DNA of 64,000 bases from Tricholoma matsutake (taxonomy: Eukaryota > Basidiomycota > Agaricomycetes > Agaricales > Tricholomataceae), in assembly GCA_026075535.2 (NCBI GenBank), contig AP026538.1:15632337-15696336 (forward strand), written 5' to 3'. The position numbers were made by a program, and so were the translations under genes. Shown here piece by piece: positions 1-11,029 of this stretch; within the stretch, counting starts at the first letter, position 1, and each line of letters begins with the position of its first letter. Under the pieces are notes generated by a model, which was not told the origin of the DNA, ran no database searches, and was given only the letters and a program-made list of their open reading frames with translations.

Positions 1-1401
1 CTCGTAAATGACACTTTACGAGCCCTGAAAAACAACGGAACTCCCCCAATCAAGTCTGCATTGGAGGACTGGAAATTCAAAGACAGCCTGCTCTTTTTCA
101 AAGACAGATGCTACGTGCCACAGGACGAAGCCCTCTGCCAAGCAATCATATGAAAATACCATGATAGCATCACAACAGGACACCCTGGACAATGGCAGAC
201 GATCGAACTGATCCGACGAGACTACTGGTGGCCAAGAATGGCCAACTTCATCAAGAAATATGTTGAAGGCTGCGCAAAGTGCCAGCAAATGAAAGTGAAT
301 ACACACCCGATGACCCCACCGCTGACACTGATATCATCTGACACCAGCAGACCATTCGAGCTGGTAACAACAGATTTTATCATGGACTTGCCTGTGATAA
401 ACGGATTTGACTCAATCATGGTCATGGTAGACCATGGTCTTACAAAGGGGGTAATTTTTATCCCTTGCATGAAGACGATCGATGCACTTGGTGCTGCAGA
501 CCTTTACCTGCACCATGTATACACAAGATTTGGACTCCCCAGAAGAATCATCTCAGACAGAGACCCTCAATTCACATCCAAACTCTTCTGAGAACTCGGA
601 TGATTGCTCAGGATTAAGCTATCCATGAGCACTGCCTATCACCCCCAGACCAATGGAGAAATGGAGTGAGTAAACCAAGAGCTAGAGGTTTACCTCCGCA
701 TGTTCTGTTCAAACAAACCCAAAGATTGGGAGCATTATCTCCCAACAGCAGAATTCACGCACAACCAGAAGACGCACTCCACAGTAAAACACTCACTGTT
801 TTACTTGATGATGGGATATCAGCCATGCGCTATCCCCACCCCTTACAAAAAGATGAACGTGCTGGCCGCTGAACAGAGAATCCAAGAACTTCTCTCTGTG
901 AGAAGGGAAGCTCTTGCCACACATGAACTAGCCAGACAGGCTATGGCCACCCGAACGAAAGGGCGATACAAACTGTTCAAGGTTGGAGAACAAGTATGGC
1001 TTGACTCCAAGAACCTGAATATTGGCTACCCAATGAGAAAACTGGCGCCAAAACGAGAAGGGCCCTTCATGATTGAAGATGCCTTGTCGAGAACAACATA
1101 CCGATTGAAACTGCCACCAAGATGGAAGATCCACCCAGTATTCCATGCGGCTTTACTCACACGATACCATGAGAATGACACTCATGGGCGAAACTTCCTG
1201 ACTCCACCACCCAACCTTGTGGAAGGAGAAAACGAATACGAGGTGGAAGCGATCATCGCACACAAAAAGCACGGCAAGACATGCCGTTACCTCGTGAAAT
1301 GGGTTGACTACCCGACATCCGAAAACACATGGGAACCCAAATCGAACCTGAAGAATGCCCCCGAGATCCTGATGGCATATAAGAATAGGTACCATCTCTG
1401 A
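1..1401 (+). pseudogene. integrase with chromodomain (G1 pol C-terminus), inactivated
   Basis: One reading frame runs from base 1 to the stop at 1399-1401 and encodes the end of a Ty3/Gypsy Pol. Visible in order: an HHCC zinc module (KYHD...GHPG...CAKC, about 155-280), the integrase catalytic core with D (TTDFIMD, near 370-390), D (ISDRDPQF, near 550) and E (NGEME, just before 667), a GPF motif near 1060, and a chromodomain (YEVEAIIAHKKH to NTWEPKSNL, about 1236-1350). Integrase inserts the cDNA; the chromodomain of this class is thought to steer it to marked chromatin. Four TGA codons (151, 589, 601, 667) break the frame. At each the family consensus has Arg or a basic residue, consistent with CGA decay. 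There are no frameshifts. The start lies upstream of the window. Confidence 0.85.
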
Positions 1402-1674
1402 CGAGAACCCAAGAAACCCCCACTATCTGAACCAAATGACACCCCTGATACCCCCTAAACGACAATTGACCCACTGAACATTGACACCCTTCACGTTCAC
1501 TCCCACCCCCACCCCCTTTCGATAAAGAATGAATACAAGAAGAACATGGCAACTGGACGATGAGTCATTGACCAGTCACCAAGAACAAACAGACTGCTGG
1601 GGCAACCCTCTTGGGAATGCCTGCATGGAATCACATTCTGGATAAACAGAGATGACTGGATAAAGAGAATATCC

Positions 1675-2025
1675 TTGACTTGCCCAACATGCTGCCTCTA
1701 TGCGCGAAGGAGCACAAAAATGGATTTGACCTGGGTAAAACCACAATTTGAGGAGTGGTGCTTCGAAGAAGAGTTAGACGATGGAGACTATCTCCCCAAA
1801 CAATTTGTTGTTGACCATGATGGTCTGACCCCAGGCAGGAGACCACTAGCGGGGATTAGCCCACTACTGTGGAATGACCTTCAGTGGAATACCCACTACG
1901 ATGAAGAAAGCGGATTCGAGCTGGCAAGGCAGCTCTTATTTGGACGACATGGAGAACTGGGGACATTGCTGTGTTCCAGCCAACCCCCCCATACACCGAC
2001 ACCCCAGACCACTGAGCACAACTAG
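1675..2025 (+). CDS. unrecognised ORF in the post-pol region of G1
   Basis: A 116-residue open frame lies between the chromodomain stop and the minisatellite of G1. It is rich in acidic and aromatic residues in the middle (KPQFEEWCFEEELDDGDYLP) and proline/threonine-rich at the end. No domain is recognised. It could be a remnant of an additional ORF of the element or simply chance coding in a long 3' untranslated region. Nothing else was seen in 1402-1674 or in 2228-2470. Confidence 0.25.
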   Translation: MTCPTCCLYARRSTKMDLTWVKPQFEEWCFEEELDDGDYLPKQFVVDHDGLTPGRRPLAGISPLLWNDLQWNTHYDEESGFELARQLLFGRHGELGTLLCSSQPPHTPTPQTTEHN

Positions 2026-2035
2026 GTGTGAACTG

Positions 2036-2224
2036 ATTGTCTGCAAAGACATTAAACTACCAATCATCTGCAAAGACATTAAACTACCAATCGTCCGCAA
2101 AGACGTTAAACTACCAATCGTCTGCAAAGACGTTAAACTGCCAATCGTCCACAAAGACGTTAAACTACCAATCATCCGCAAAGATGTTAAACTAGCGATC
2201 ATCCACAAAGATATAAAACTACAG
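2036..2224 (+). repeat. 27-bp minisatellite, 7 units
   Basis: Seven head-to-tail 27-bp units of the form ATCRTCNNCAAAGAYRTWAAA followed by CTACCA-like bases. In one frame each unit encodes a nine-residue repeat of the pattern I-[VI]-x-K-D-[IV]-K-L-P. The variable positions are chiefly three sites that alternate CG, TG and CA among units. The array sits in the 3' region of G1 and may be non-coding despite the open frame. Confidence 0.9.
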
Positions 2225-2482
2225 TGATTACCCTTGATACTGCGCAAACCCTACACACCCCTCCCCCTTCCGACGACACCACTGACTCTTTGACACCACT
2301 GCTAAAGGCAGTATAAAATGAAAAGAACCTGATCACAGTCCAAGCTTGGACACAAATGATTCCTCCATTGTACCCCTCGACCCCGACCTACCCACATAAC
2401 CAGACCACACCCGATCAGACCATGAAGGAGAGACAAAGATTTAGGTCGAAGTGTGGAACTTTCAACCATAGCGGGGGGGTAA

Positions 2483-3229
2483 TGTTACAATTTTCCTTGT
2501 AACTCATGGAACCCGATGCACCCCATGATCCCCTCCAGACAGGAGGCACCCCTTGATTCATGCCTAGGGCATGTCCTTGACATCAGACACACACACACGA
2601 TGCATGCCGACTGCATGCATTCGATCTCCTTCCCATGGAAGGCACCCTTGACACATGGTGACTCCATGCACCTGAACCCACTCCCACACATGCTGTGATA
2701 CGACAGCCCCCTGACATGAGGTCCATGACGTCGGACTCTCACGATTGACATGCTGTGCCACAGCATGTCCTTGACATTGGATCCTTGACATTGGATGCCT
2801 CATGCTAGGCATGAGGCTTATCTCTTATTGTTTCCTGACATGCTGCGCCACAGCACTCCATGACATCGGATGCCTCATGCAAGGCATGAGGCCTATTGTT
2901 TCTATTCTTACTTGATATGCATCTATCTTTCCGATTGGATGATAAGGACCTCCCTCATAGTATAAGTACTGCAACTCGTAGTAGGGATGTCCTTAGTTTA
3001 GATCTAGGCAATTAACAGCCTTAACTTGCAACTTGCGAACTTACTCGAAACCACTAAGGAAGCCCCTTAGTGCATGAACCTGAATGACTCTATGCAGAAG
3101 CCCTGCTAGAGTGCACTACCTATCTTACATCGGATGCTCCGAGTAAGACTAGTGCCGAACGACTCGTCGAGGAAGCACCTTGTTGAATGACATCGACTAG
3201 ATCGAGTGGTTGAGGCTTCGCCCTTAACA
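2483..3229 (+). repeat. 3' LTR of G1
   Basis: Starts TGTTAC directly after a G-run polypurine tract (GCGGGGGGGT) and ends CTTAACA, giving the terminal inverted pair TGTTA/TAACA. Inside are two related hairpin-prone blocks, each with a CATGCTG..CAGCA stem and a GCCTCATGC..GCATGAGGC stem (about 2746-2815 and 2838-2893). A possible TATA-type element (CATAGTATAAGTAC) lies near 2955-2968. The partner 5' LTR is outside the window. Confidence 0.8.
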
Positions 3230-3595
3230 AAACCCTTCTTGATATCCTCCTAATCTTGCATTCTCCAGTAGTTGTTGTACTTCTTCATGGCTGTAGGTAA
3301 ATGGTACTGATTGCAAGGTTTCATCATTTTCTGGTGATGCAGCAGTGGCTGTGTCAACACACATCACATTGCTGGCATCATTTGCATCAACTGTGGCTGC
3401 ATCCATTGTGGTAGTAGTTGTACTGATGTTTGTAGTAGGTAGTGGAGCCATGTATGGAGCCATACTGGGTGCCGTTTCATTTGTGAGTGTGTTTGTGGCC
3501 ATAATGGCATTCACAGCCACAATATTTGCATTGGTGTGCACATTCTCGTGCCACTTTTTCTTGTGGGCTTGTTTCCCTTGTCCTGGGCCTGGCAT
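3230..3595 (-). pseudogene. 5' part of an unrecognised gene cut by G1
   Basis: A minus-strand frame starts with ATG at 3595 (MPGPGQGKQAHKKKWHEN) and runs 122 codons until the sequence becomes the G1 LTR at 3229. The product has a basic N-terminus, a Thr/Ala/Asn-rich linker and an acidic, helix-prone end (YSHEEVQQLLENARLGGYQE). This resembles N-terminal regions of multi-copy hypothetical proteins in mushroom genomes, but that is recollection, not a match. Upstream (3600-3730) is Gln/Asn-coding low-complexity sequence. The rest of the gene is not seen downstream of G1 because that side lies before the window. Function unknown. Confidence 0.45.
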
Positions 3596-3959
3596 TGCGA
3601 AGGAGAGGAACTGAGTGAAAGACCAAGAGACTGGTACTGGTTCTGTGTAGCTGGTTCTGTGGTTCTGCGTAACTGGTTCTGGTTCTGGTTCAGGTTTTGG
3701 TTCTGTGTGGCTGGTGTACTAGGTAGCTGCAAGACTGAGGTTCTGAGGTTCTGGGGCTGTTACTGTGTGCTAAGGCTGAGGACTCGAGAGCTGAAAAAAA
3801 GAAGCAGAGCTAGATGCAAACTGGGTGCATTATGATGTGGCTCACAAGAATCAAAAGCTAGAGTGCCAAAAATAGACCAAAGCAGCTGTAAGTGCATCAA
3901 ATCACGCTCTCATCACCAAGATGGAGATGCCAGAGGTGTCTCCTATAGCAGAGTGGTGG

Positions 3960-6900
3960 CACCTGACCTTCTCACAATAAGAGCCTAATAATAGTGAGGC
4001 ATCATGCTTGTGACTTAGTATTGCTAGGCTCGATGTTGTTAAAACCCAACACCAGTATTAATTCCTCCCCCAAATGCTGATCTAACTTCAAAGGTAAGCC
4101 TACGTACTGTGCTCACATAAGCTATAGCTCCAGGTATGTGCAGCATTGTGCATGGCACCTTCCCACCATGTTCCATTCTGATCATCAACAGATCACAGTC
4201 TCCCATGGTTGATCAACGTGCATGACACCTTCGGCTAACTGTTTGCCCATCATCCCCAACAATGAGCACACTATTCCACTCATTCTTCAACATTTTCCTT
4301 AGCTTTTTATTGTATATAACACTTGTACATGTATATATAGTGTTAATAAACACATATTTTCACTTTGTCACCTATATTAAGCTTGTAACCCAACATTCTC
4401 CCTTCATAAGGGGAAGAGGGGGGGGGGTCTCTTCTTTTCACTGAGGGGCTCTACCACATGTACAGGGCTAGATAATTATATATATATATTATATACATGA
4501 CAGAGGAGGGGAGCTGCATGAAGTGGGAAGGGGGGGAATGGGGAGAAGTGAGGGAAGTATGAGATAGGTGCCATCTACTGGGCTTGTGCATCTTCTACAG
4601 CCAAAGGTGTGTCTGTAGAGGGGTATAAGGGTGTCTGTAGAGGTGGGGATTGTTGGGAAAGCTGGGAACAAGGGATTACCTGTCAGTACACCTGTATGGG
4701 GAGGGGGGAGAGGTTGTCACTTATCTCCATCCCTATGCCTTCCCCTTATGCAATGCACATAAAAAGAGGATATAATGGTCCTAATAAACGATCTGATAGA
4801 CCCCATAAAGACCCTACAGTTGTTAGGATAGCCAGAAAAGAGGATATGGAGTCAGGAGGGAGTATGCTTACCCTGGGAGATTCGTGGCACCAAAACGTTC
4901 GCTTTCTTCGTTTCCTAAGTTTAATAATAATGTAGATTGAGGGTAGATAAAGGAAATAATTGGGGGAGAAAGTCCTGGCTCACCAGGGCAAGGGCCTCCC
5001 ATCAACATAGGTGAACTTCACTCACTATGATGCACACACTGTTCCTATCATCCAAAGGCTCTCCTATGCATTTATAGTAGCCTATTAGCCTTCATTTATG
5101 ACCTACATATTGTCTATATGGTCAATACCTTGTCCTAGAATACAGTATCTTTAACTACTCACCTATTCTCCTTGTTACTCCATGCCAGCTCCTGAGGACC
5201 ACTGGTGGTTGTATATACACATATACCAAGGTATATTGAGTATAAATACCACTTTAGAGTGGTCTATGACTCTGTAAAAGAGAGGTGATGAGTCAATACA
5301 TTCAAGTAGGTTACAGTCACTCACCCATGGCCTACAGAACTTCTATGTCTCAATATAGTGCAGAGATAATAGTATAATCTTGTAGTAATACATGTTCCCT
5401 TGAGTTAGAGACCACCCAGATAGTAGGAGAGGCCGTAGAAAGTACTCAAGAGCATATTGAACCAGGGGTTCCAAAAATGGCAATAACTCGAAAATATCTC
5501 AATAGCAACACAATGTGCCGTTGATCGAATAGCCGGGGCAAGAAGAGGCAAGTGTATTCCGTAGAGTACGAAAGAGACAATGGAAATCTATGGAGAGATG
5601 AGTGAGATATGTGCAAAATGAGAGATCTCGGAGTGGTTGATCGGGGTGAGCCTTGAGACGCATCCGATCATAGACGTCATGACTCCAGATCATGATCTCC
5701 TTCATCACTCTTTTGACCATTCCTCCTCTATTTCTCGACGGATTTCTCTCGTCTCATTTGGGTTCTATGGAATTAACTTACCTCTCTCTGCCCCTGCTCT
5801 CTGATTAACAGCGCGTTGCATTACTGTGGAGATATACTCGGAATATTGCCTTTTTTGGAATACCCAGTTGATACCCAGTTCAGTCAACTCTCTGGTGCAT
5901 GGCATGGGCTCTTCTACTATATGGGTGGTCCCTAACTCAAGGGAACATGTATTACTATGATATTATACTATTATCTCTGCATTATATTGAGACACAGAAG
6001 TTCTGTAGGCCTTGGGTGAGTGACTGTAACCTACTTCAATGTATTGACTCCTCCGAGTCACCTCTCTTTTACAGACTCATAGACCGTTCTAAAATGGTAT
6101 TTATACTCAGTATACCTTGGTATATGTATATATACAACCACCAGTGGTCCTCATGAGCTGGCATGGAGTAATCAGGAGAATAGGTGAATAGTTGAAGATA
6201 CTGTCTTTGAGGACGAAGTATTGACCATATGGACAACCTGTAGGTCATATATGAAGGGAAGTAGGCTACTATAAATGCATACGAGATCCTTTGGATATAG
6301 GAGCAGTGTGTGCTTTATGGTGAGTGAAGTTCACCTATGTTGATGGGAGGCCCATGCCCTGGTGAGCCAGGACCTTCTTCCCCAACCATTTCCTTTATCT
6401 ACCTTCAATCTACATTATTATTAGGCCCAGGAAACGAAGAAAGCGAACGCTTTGGTGCCACGGATCTCCCAGGGTAAGCATCCCCCCTCCTGACTCCATA
6501 TCCTCTTTTCTGGCTATCCTAACAACTGTAGGGTCTTTATGGGGTCTATCAGATCGTTTATTAGGACCATTATATCCTCTTTTTATGTGCATTGCATAAG
6601 TGAAAGGTATAGGGATACAGGTAAGTGACAACCTCTCCACCCTCCCATACAGGTGCACTGACAGGGAGCCCCTTGTTCCCATATTTCCCAACATCAATCC
6701 CCACCTCTACAGACACCCTTATACCCCTCTACAGACACACCTTTGGCTGTAGAAGATGCACAAGCCCAGTAGATGGCACCTATCTCATACTTCCCTCACT
6801 TCTCCCCATTCCCCCCCTTCCCACTTCATGCAGCTCCCTTCCTCTGTCATGCATATATTATAGCCCTGTACATGTGGTAGAACCCCTCAATGAAAAGAAG

Positions 6901-7567
6901 AGTCCTCTTCCCCTTATGAAGGGAGAATGTTGGTTTACAAGCTTAATATAGGTGAAAAAGCGAAAATATATGTTTATTAACACTATATATACATGTACAA
7001 GTGTTATATACAAAAAAAGCGAAGGAAAATGTTGAAGAAGGAGTGGAATAGTGTGCTCATCATCGGGGATGATGGGCGCATGGTTAGCCGAAGGTGTCGT
7101 GCACGTTAATCAACCATGGGAGACCATGATCTGTTGATGATCAGAATAGGAACCATGGTGGGAAAGTGCCATGCACATGCCCAGAGCTATAGCTTATGTG
7201 AGCACAGTAGGCTTACCTTTGAAGTTAGAGATAAGCATTTGGGGGAGGAATTAATACCGGTGTTGGGTTTTAATGACATCAAGCCTAGCAATACTCACAT
7301 CGGGATAGACAGGTTTTCAAGTCAACTGAAAATCTTGCTGAAAACAATAGTTTCGGTCATGTTTCTGAAATTACTAATTTCAGGTATACTGAAACTAGGA
7401 ATAACCTAATTTCAGGTCACCTGAAAGATACAGTTTCAGTATTGTGACTGAAATGATTGTTTTCAGCAAGATTTTCAGTTGATCCGAAACTTGCTGCTCC
7501 CAATGTGACTAAGTCACAAGCATGATGCCTCACTATTATTAGGCTCTTACTGTGGGAAGGTCAGGTG
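3960..7567. mobile_element. large palindromic transposon P1, no transposase
   Basis: Two arms of about 1.6 kb are inverted copies of each other, from CACCTGACC (3960) and GGTCAGGTG (7567) inward to roughly 5600 and 5735. Matching landmarks include 4490-4540 with 6806-6850, 4880-4930 with 6410-6455, 4976-5014 with 6335-6372, 5170-5225 with 6128-6175 and 5320-5440 with 5900-6030. The flanks carry the same 7 bp, GTGGTGG (3953-3959 and 7568-7574), as expected of a target duplication, although the motif is simple. No long ORF or transposase domain was seen. A related element occurs at 39661-42827. Confidence 0.8.
7296..7507. mobile_element. 212-bp MITE inside the right arm of P1
   Basis: The element begins CACATCGGGA and ends TCCCAATGTG, an imperfect 10-bp terminal inverted repeat. 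A larger internal inversion follows (GTCAACTGAAAATCTTGCTG against CAGCAAGATTTTCAGTTGAT). It is flanked by ACT (7293-7295 and 7508-7510). The left arm of P1 provides the empty site: it reads through the same sequence with a single ACT. A 3-bp duplication suggests a PIF/Harbinger-like or CACTA-like mover; no transposase is present. Confidence 0.85.
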
Positions 7568-7574
7568 GTGGTGG

Positions 7575-8144
7575 AGGCTGCAGCTCGGATTGTGTGACTG
7601 TGACTACAATATGCAGGTGACTACTGACTACCTAGTCACGTGACTACTGGAGTAGGTGCGCACACACACTACTCCAGTGGTCCTCCTCGTGACTTGGAGA
7701 AGGTTTGTCCTGATCTAAATCAAATGGGCTATCCATTCCAGAACTATCTGTAAGGGGACTAGAGGGTGCCCCATGTGTTTCTCCTATTTTTTACATTTGT
7801 CCTATATTTTTCCCCATCTCATTTCCTTCTATTCTTCATTTTCTATGATTTTTCCTCATTTTATTACTAATTTCCCTTTCTATCACATTTGTGCATGTTG
7901 ACAGTTTTATATTTAGAGACAGAGTACCCCTTCCAACAGCTACCCCTTGGTACAATGTTATTTGGCGGCCTCGATCAGCCTATCTCCACCTTTTCTATTT
8001 TTAGATTAATATTTGATTTTTGCAGTTTTCACATATACTGGGCACTGGCAAAGGGGTCCTTAGAGTTTTCTCTTTGGATATCCCTTTGCTAGGTGCGCCT
8101 CCAATCCCCGTACTATGTAGTATAATTTTAACTTCAGATTTCCC
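7575..8144. other. intergenic, fragment of an older repeat
   Basis: No gene seen. Bases 7637-7680 (GTCACGTGACTACTGGAGTA and following) closely match 40283-40330, inside P2, and the P1 left flank (about 3930-3955) matches sequence just before that block in P2. P1 therefore seems to have landed in a copy of a repeat that also occurs within P2. The rest is T-rich sequence without recognisable features. Confidence 0.5.
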
Positions 8145-8152
8145 TTTGCTAG

Positions 8153-8553
8153 TAAGGCATGACAGGGGTATGAAAAATGCATTGCAGGGGTATGGCCATA
8201 ACCTCAGATATTATTACAAACTATCCAAAACAAATTTGATACTAGCTGGGCAATATGTAAGGCTTTAAGAAACCTCAGGTTTGTAAGCCATAAAGTGAAA
8301 ATTGCATTCAGCAGAAAGGTAAGGGTATGGAAAAACCCATGAAAGAATAAAAAGGTCGGAATTTCATGGGTTTTTCCATACCCTTACCATTCTGCTGAAT
8401 GCAATTTTCACTTTATGGCTTAAAAACTTGAGGTTTCTTAAAGCCTTACATATTGCCCAGCTGGTATCAAACTTTTTTTAGACAGTTTGTAATAATATTT
8501 GAAGTTATGGCCATACCCCTGCAATGCATTTTTCATACCCCTGTCATGCCTTA
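8153..8553. mobile_element. 401-bp palindromic MITE, hAT-like
   Basis: Inverted arms of about 190 bp run inward from TAAGGCATGACAGGGGTATG (8153) and its complement ending GCATGCCTTA-like at 8553. They leave a loop of about 20 bp near 8350. A perfect 8-bp direct duplication, TTTGCTAG, flanks it (8145-8152 and 8554-8561). The duplication length fits hAT-type integration. It encodes nothing. The same TTTGCTAG also occurs once more just upstream, near 8083-8090. Confidence 0.9.
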
Positions 8554-8661
8554 TTTGCTAGAGGCTGAGGTTGCCCTTATACTATCATTGATATCTCCAT
8601 CTCTGAGATAACTTCCATTGAATGTCTCAAAAAAACTGGAAGTTGTAAAAATGACACTCAC

Positions 8662-9015
8662 CAGTCCATTGGGTCAAAAGCATATGACTCCATTGGGGTA
8701 TTGGGTGCATGATGGTTTGACACCAGTATATCATGGTCAATGTCTGAGTCAAAGCCATTTTCTTTCTAAAAGTCCATCGCATCAGTTTTCTCAGAAACAT
8801 CAGAAGGCCATACTTGGAGTCAAGAACGTTTGGCCTTCCTAATCCAAGATTTTTGAGTATCACGCTGTTCTTGAGTCATTTGTTCTTCCAAATTAAGCTG
8901 GGCTGCATGGTTGTACCAAGCCTCAGGCAGATCAGAATAGCTTTTCCTTCAGAAGGCGCTTGACAGAATTTTTGACAAGTGCAGAGCACCGTCTTCGCCA
9001 ACATCAACATGGATG
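8662..9015 (-). pseudogene. exon of an unrecognised minus-strand gene
   Basis: A coding-like stretch reads on the minus strand from about 9015 down to 8662 (HIHVDVGEDGALHLSKIL ... WYNHAAQLNLEEQMTQEQ ... KENGFDSDIDHDILVSNH) and ends exactly at a consensus splice donor GTGAGT (RC of 8656-8661). Charged, helix-prone composition recalls N-terminal regions of fungal DNA transposases, but no diagnostic domain is visible. It is interrupted by two TGA codons at probable Arg positions and one TAG. The upstream acceptor was not located. Confidence 0.35.
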
Positions 9016-9469
9016 TGCCCATATTAGCAAGTCCAATGAGCAGAGATGTGACACCAGTTTCTCATGAATGGGAGCAGAAAAAAGATAGGGAAAGATGGTG
9101 CCTTCGACAACCTGAAAGGTTAGTTGGTAGTGCCAATGATATTCAGATTCTCGAGTACACCTAAGTCCTATAAGAGAAAGAGGGGGAAGGAAAGTATGTG
9201 TAGGTAGATGAGGTCCCTGATGTGAGGAGCAAGGATACAAATCAAGTAGAGAGAGAAGTGTGGAGCAGTCCATAACAAGGGGAGGGTTGGGGGTGGGAGA
9301 AGTCCAGGGTGTAAAAATAGTCCAACAAAGAAAGATGAAATGGAGGAAGGCTGTCCGAGTCAAAGATATGTAAGGTAGAAAAAGTAAGATGAGTAGCAGC
9401 AAAAAGGGTCCCTAGTGGGGAAGCTTGCCTTGGCAGAGGCAGAAGTTCCAGTGGGAACTTGAAAGTTAT

Positions 9470-10452
9470 TCATGCGTGAAGCATGGCCTGAAGAAGTACA
9501 GGGTGCTTACGGATGTAGATTTGCCAAGCTGCAGAGGCCCAACACCCAATCCCCTGGATGATGTGTGGTGCCACTCCGTTCTCTGCAAGGGACGTTGCAC
9601 TGCCTGCCCTCATTGACTGACCCCCAACATCCTTCTCAAAGAAGAGGTGTAGGTGCTGCATGAAAAAAGACTGAGTTGGGACAGTGCTGTCTGACTTGAG
9701 CCAAAGAGGGGAGGAGAGAGGGAACAGGTGGTCTTGGGATCACAAGTAGGAGTGGAAGAGTGGCAGGGGGTTGCAGGGGAAGGGATTAGTGCACAGGATG
9801 ATAATGTTCCCTTCAAAGAATGTGTCAGCCTTGTGGCCAGGCAAGAAAAACTGAAAGGAGGTGTTGTTGAAGATGACAGAGTTTCACTTAATGAGTTTGG
9901 GGGGATTGCGCAGGTCCTTATCTTCTGGCCAGTTGAGTTCTCCAAATCGCATGAGTGCAAAAAGACCAGCACAAAGCTGAGCGCAGAAGAGCAGGTCATC
10001 ATAGGGAGGGCCACTGGGGTTGTTTAGATAGGAGTTGCAGACAGTGTTGAGGTCAGTGATTGTCAATGCCTGTTTTCAGACTGTGGGACTCCCCCACAAA
10101 CATTTGCAACCTTGAAGGGTTCGGTGGACAAGGTGTGATGCCCTGACCTCATGAACATCTGGAAGTATGGCTCTAGTTGCTGGCATATTCCTGAAGGGTA
10201 AGTGTCCATGGACTTGGGTTTTATGTGGTGGCACATGTACACAGTGAAGAGGCTGAGGGTGTCTGCTGTAAGTTTGATGGGCATGTGGTGCATGTGGACG
10301 AAGGATAGGTAGGAGTTAAGGGCAGATCCATAGTTCTTCCAGGTGCTGGTATTGATTGCCTGTCCCAGAGTGATGGCACATTCCTGGACTAGGTGTTCCC
10401 ATGACCATGGCTCCCATGTGGGTTGCCAGGCATGGATGTGCGACACAATCAT
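9470..10452 (-). pseudogene. DIRS tyrosine recombinase
   Basis: The N-terminal core-binding helices (STWKNYGSALNSYLSF, about 10305-10360) are followed by the first catalytic Arg in ALMRFGELNWP (about 9935-9975) and, after a variable region, by the C-terminal signature GGQSMRAGSATSLAENGVAP (about 9560-9625) and WQIYIRKHPVLL (about 9480-9520) with the nucleophilic Tyr. In active relatives the box is H-x-x-R; here the His reads Gln. TGA codons interrupt at 9884 (LIK*NSV) and near 9745 (YL*SQD), both at probable Arg positions. The enzyme would integrate the circular DNA product. Confidence 0.75.
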
Positions 10453-11024
10453 TTTTTGGTTGCCCCCAACATAGTGTAGTGTGGGGGTTGAAAAGTAGAG
10501 ATCTGAAGATCGGGTGCTAGTTTCAATGGTTTGCTGGAGTCATGGCAAGAGAGTGCATCCACCACTTCATTCTGCTCTCCTGGGATGTGTAGCACCCAGA
10601 CGTCCAACTTGTTGTCGAGAAAGATGTCCATGCAGAAATGCAGCAGAGGGTTGAACTCAGGCTGACAATGCAGGGAGTTGAAGATGTCGATGGTGTTCAT
10701 ACTGTCTGTGTAGACAATGACTTTTGCATAGTGAGACCCTCTCTGTCATGAGTTGTTGATGGCACTGGTGACAGCTAACACTTCATAATAGAAAATGATC
10801 TTGCGAGCTGAGCCAACTGGGACTGAGGAGTAGTATCCCTGATGACAAGCAGGATACCAGAAAGCAAGTCCCTGCATACTGGCATCACAGAAGATGGTTT
10901 CATCCACATCGTTCACATCCCAGCAGACAGAGGACAACAATCTGATGCCAAGAGTCATACAGAGGTGGGTTACTGCCCAATTGAGGTCCGCTTGGACATC
11001 ATTGTTTACCCAAATCTTCATCAT
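10449..11024 (-). pseudogene. DIRS RNase H domain
   Basis: The minus strand encodes an RNase H fold with the first catalytic block ETIFCDASMQGLAFWYP (about 10850-10905), a YYEVLAVTSAIN helix (about 10755-10790), the VYTDSMNT block that in relatives supplies a catalytic Asp (about 10690-10715) and a C-terminal HIPGEQNEVVDALS stretch (about 10540-10580). It follows the reverse transcriptase in the usual DIRS order. A TGA at about 10749 (NS*QRGSHY) breaks the frame where Arg is expected. It degraded the RNA strand during replication. Confidence 0.7.
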
Positions 11025-11029
11025 AGTTT

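Larger units (their letters stand above)
1..3229 (+). mobile_element. Ty3/Gypsy chromovirus G1, 3' half
   Basis: The window opens inside the integrase of a Ty3/Gypsy retrotransposon and runs through the chromodomain, a long post-pol region with a minisatellite, a G-rich polypurine tract near 2472-2480 and a 747-bp LTR. The order integrase, chromodomain, LTR is that of chromoviruses. The 5' LTR, gag and reverse transcriptase lie outside the window, so the target duplication cannot be checked. The element is dead: its integrase frame carries four TGA stops. At its right end it abuts the coding sequence of a minus-strand gene fragment (3230-3595), which suggests it inserted into that gene. Confidence 0.85.

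Noticed and set aside
2036..2224. CRISPR array
   Set aside because: Units are contiguous 27-bp repeats without spacers, in a eukaryotic retroelement.
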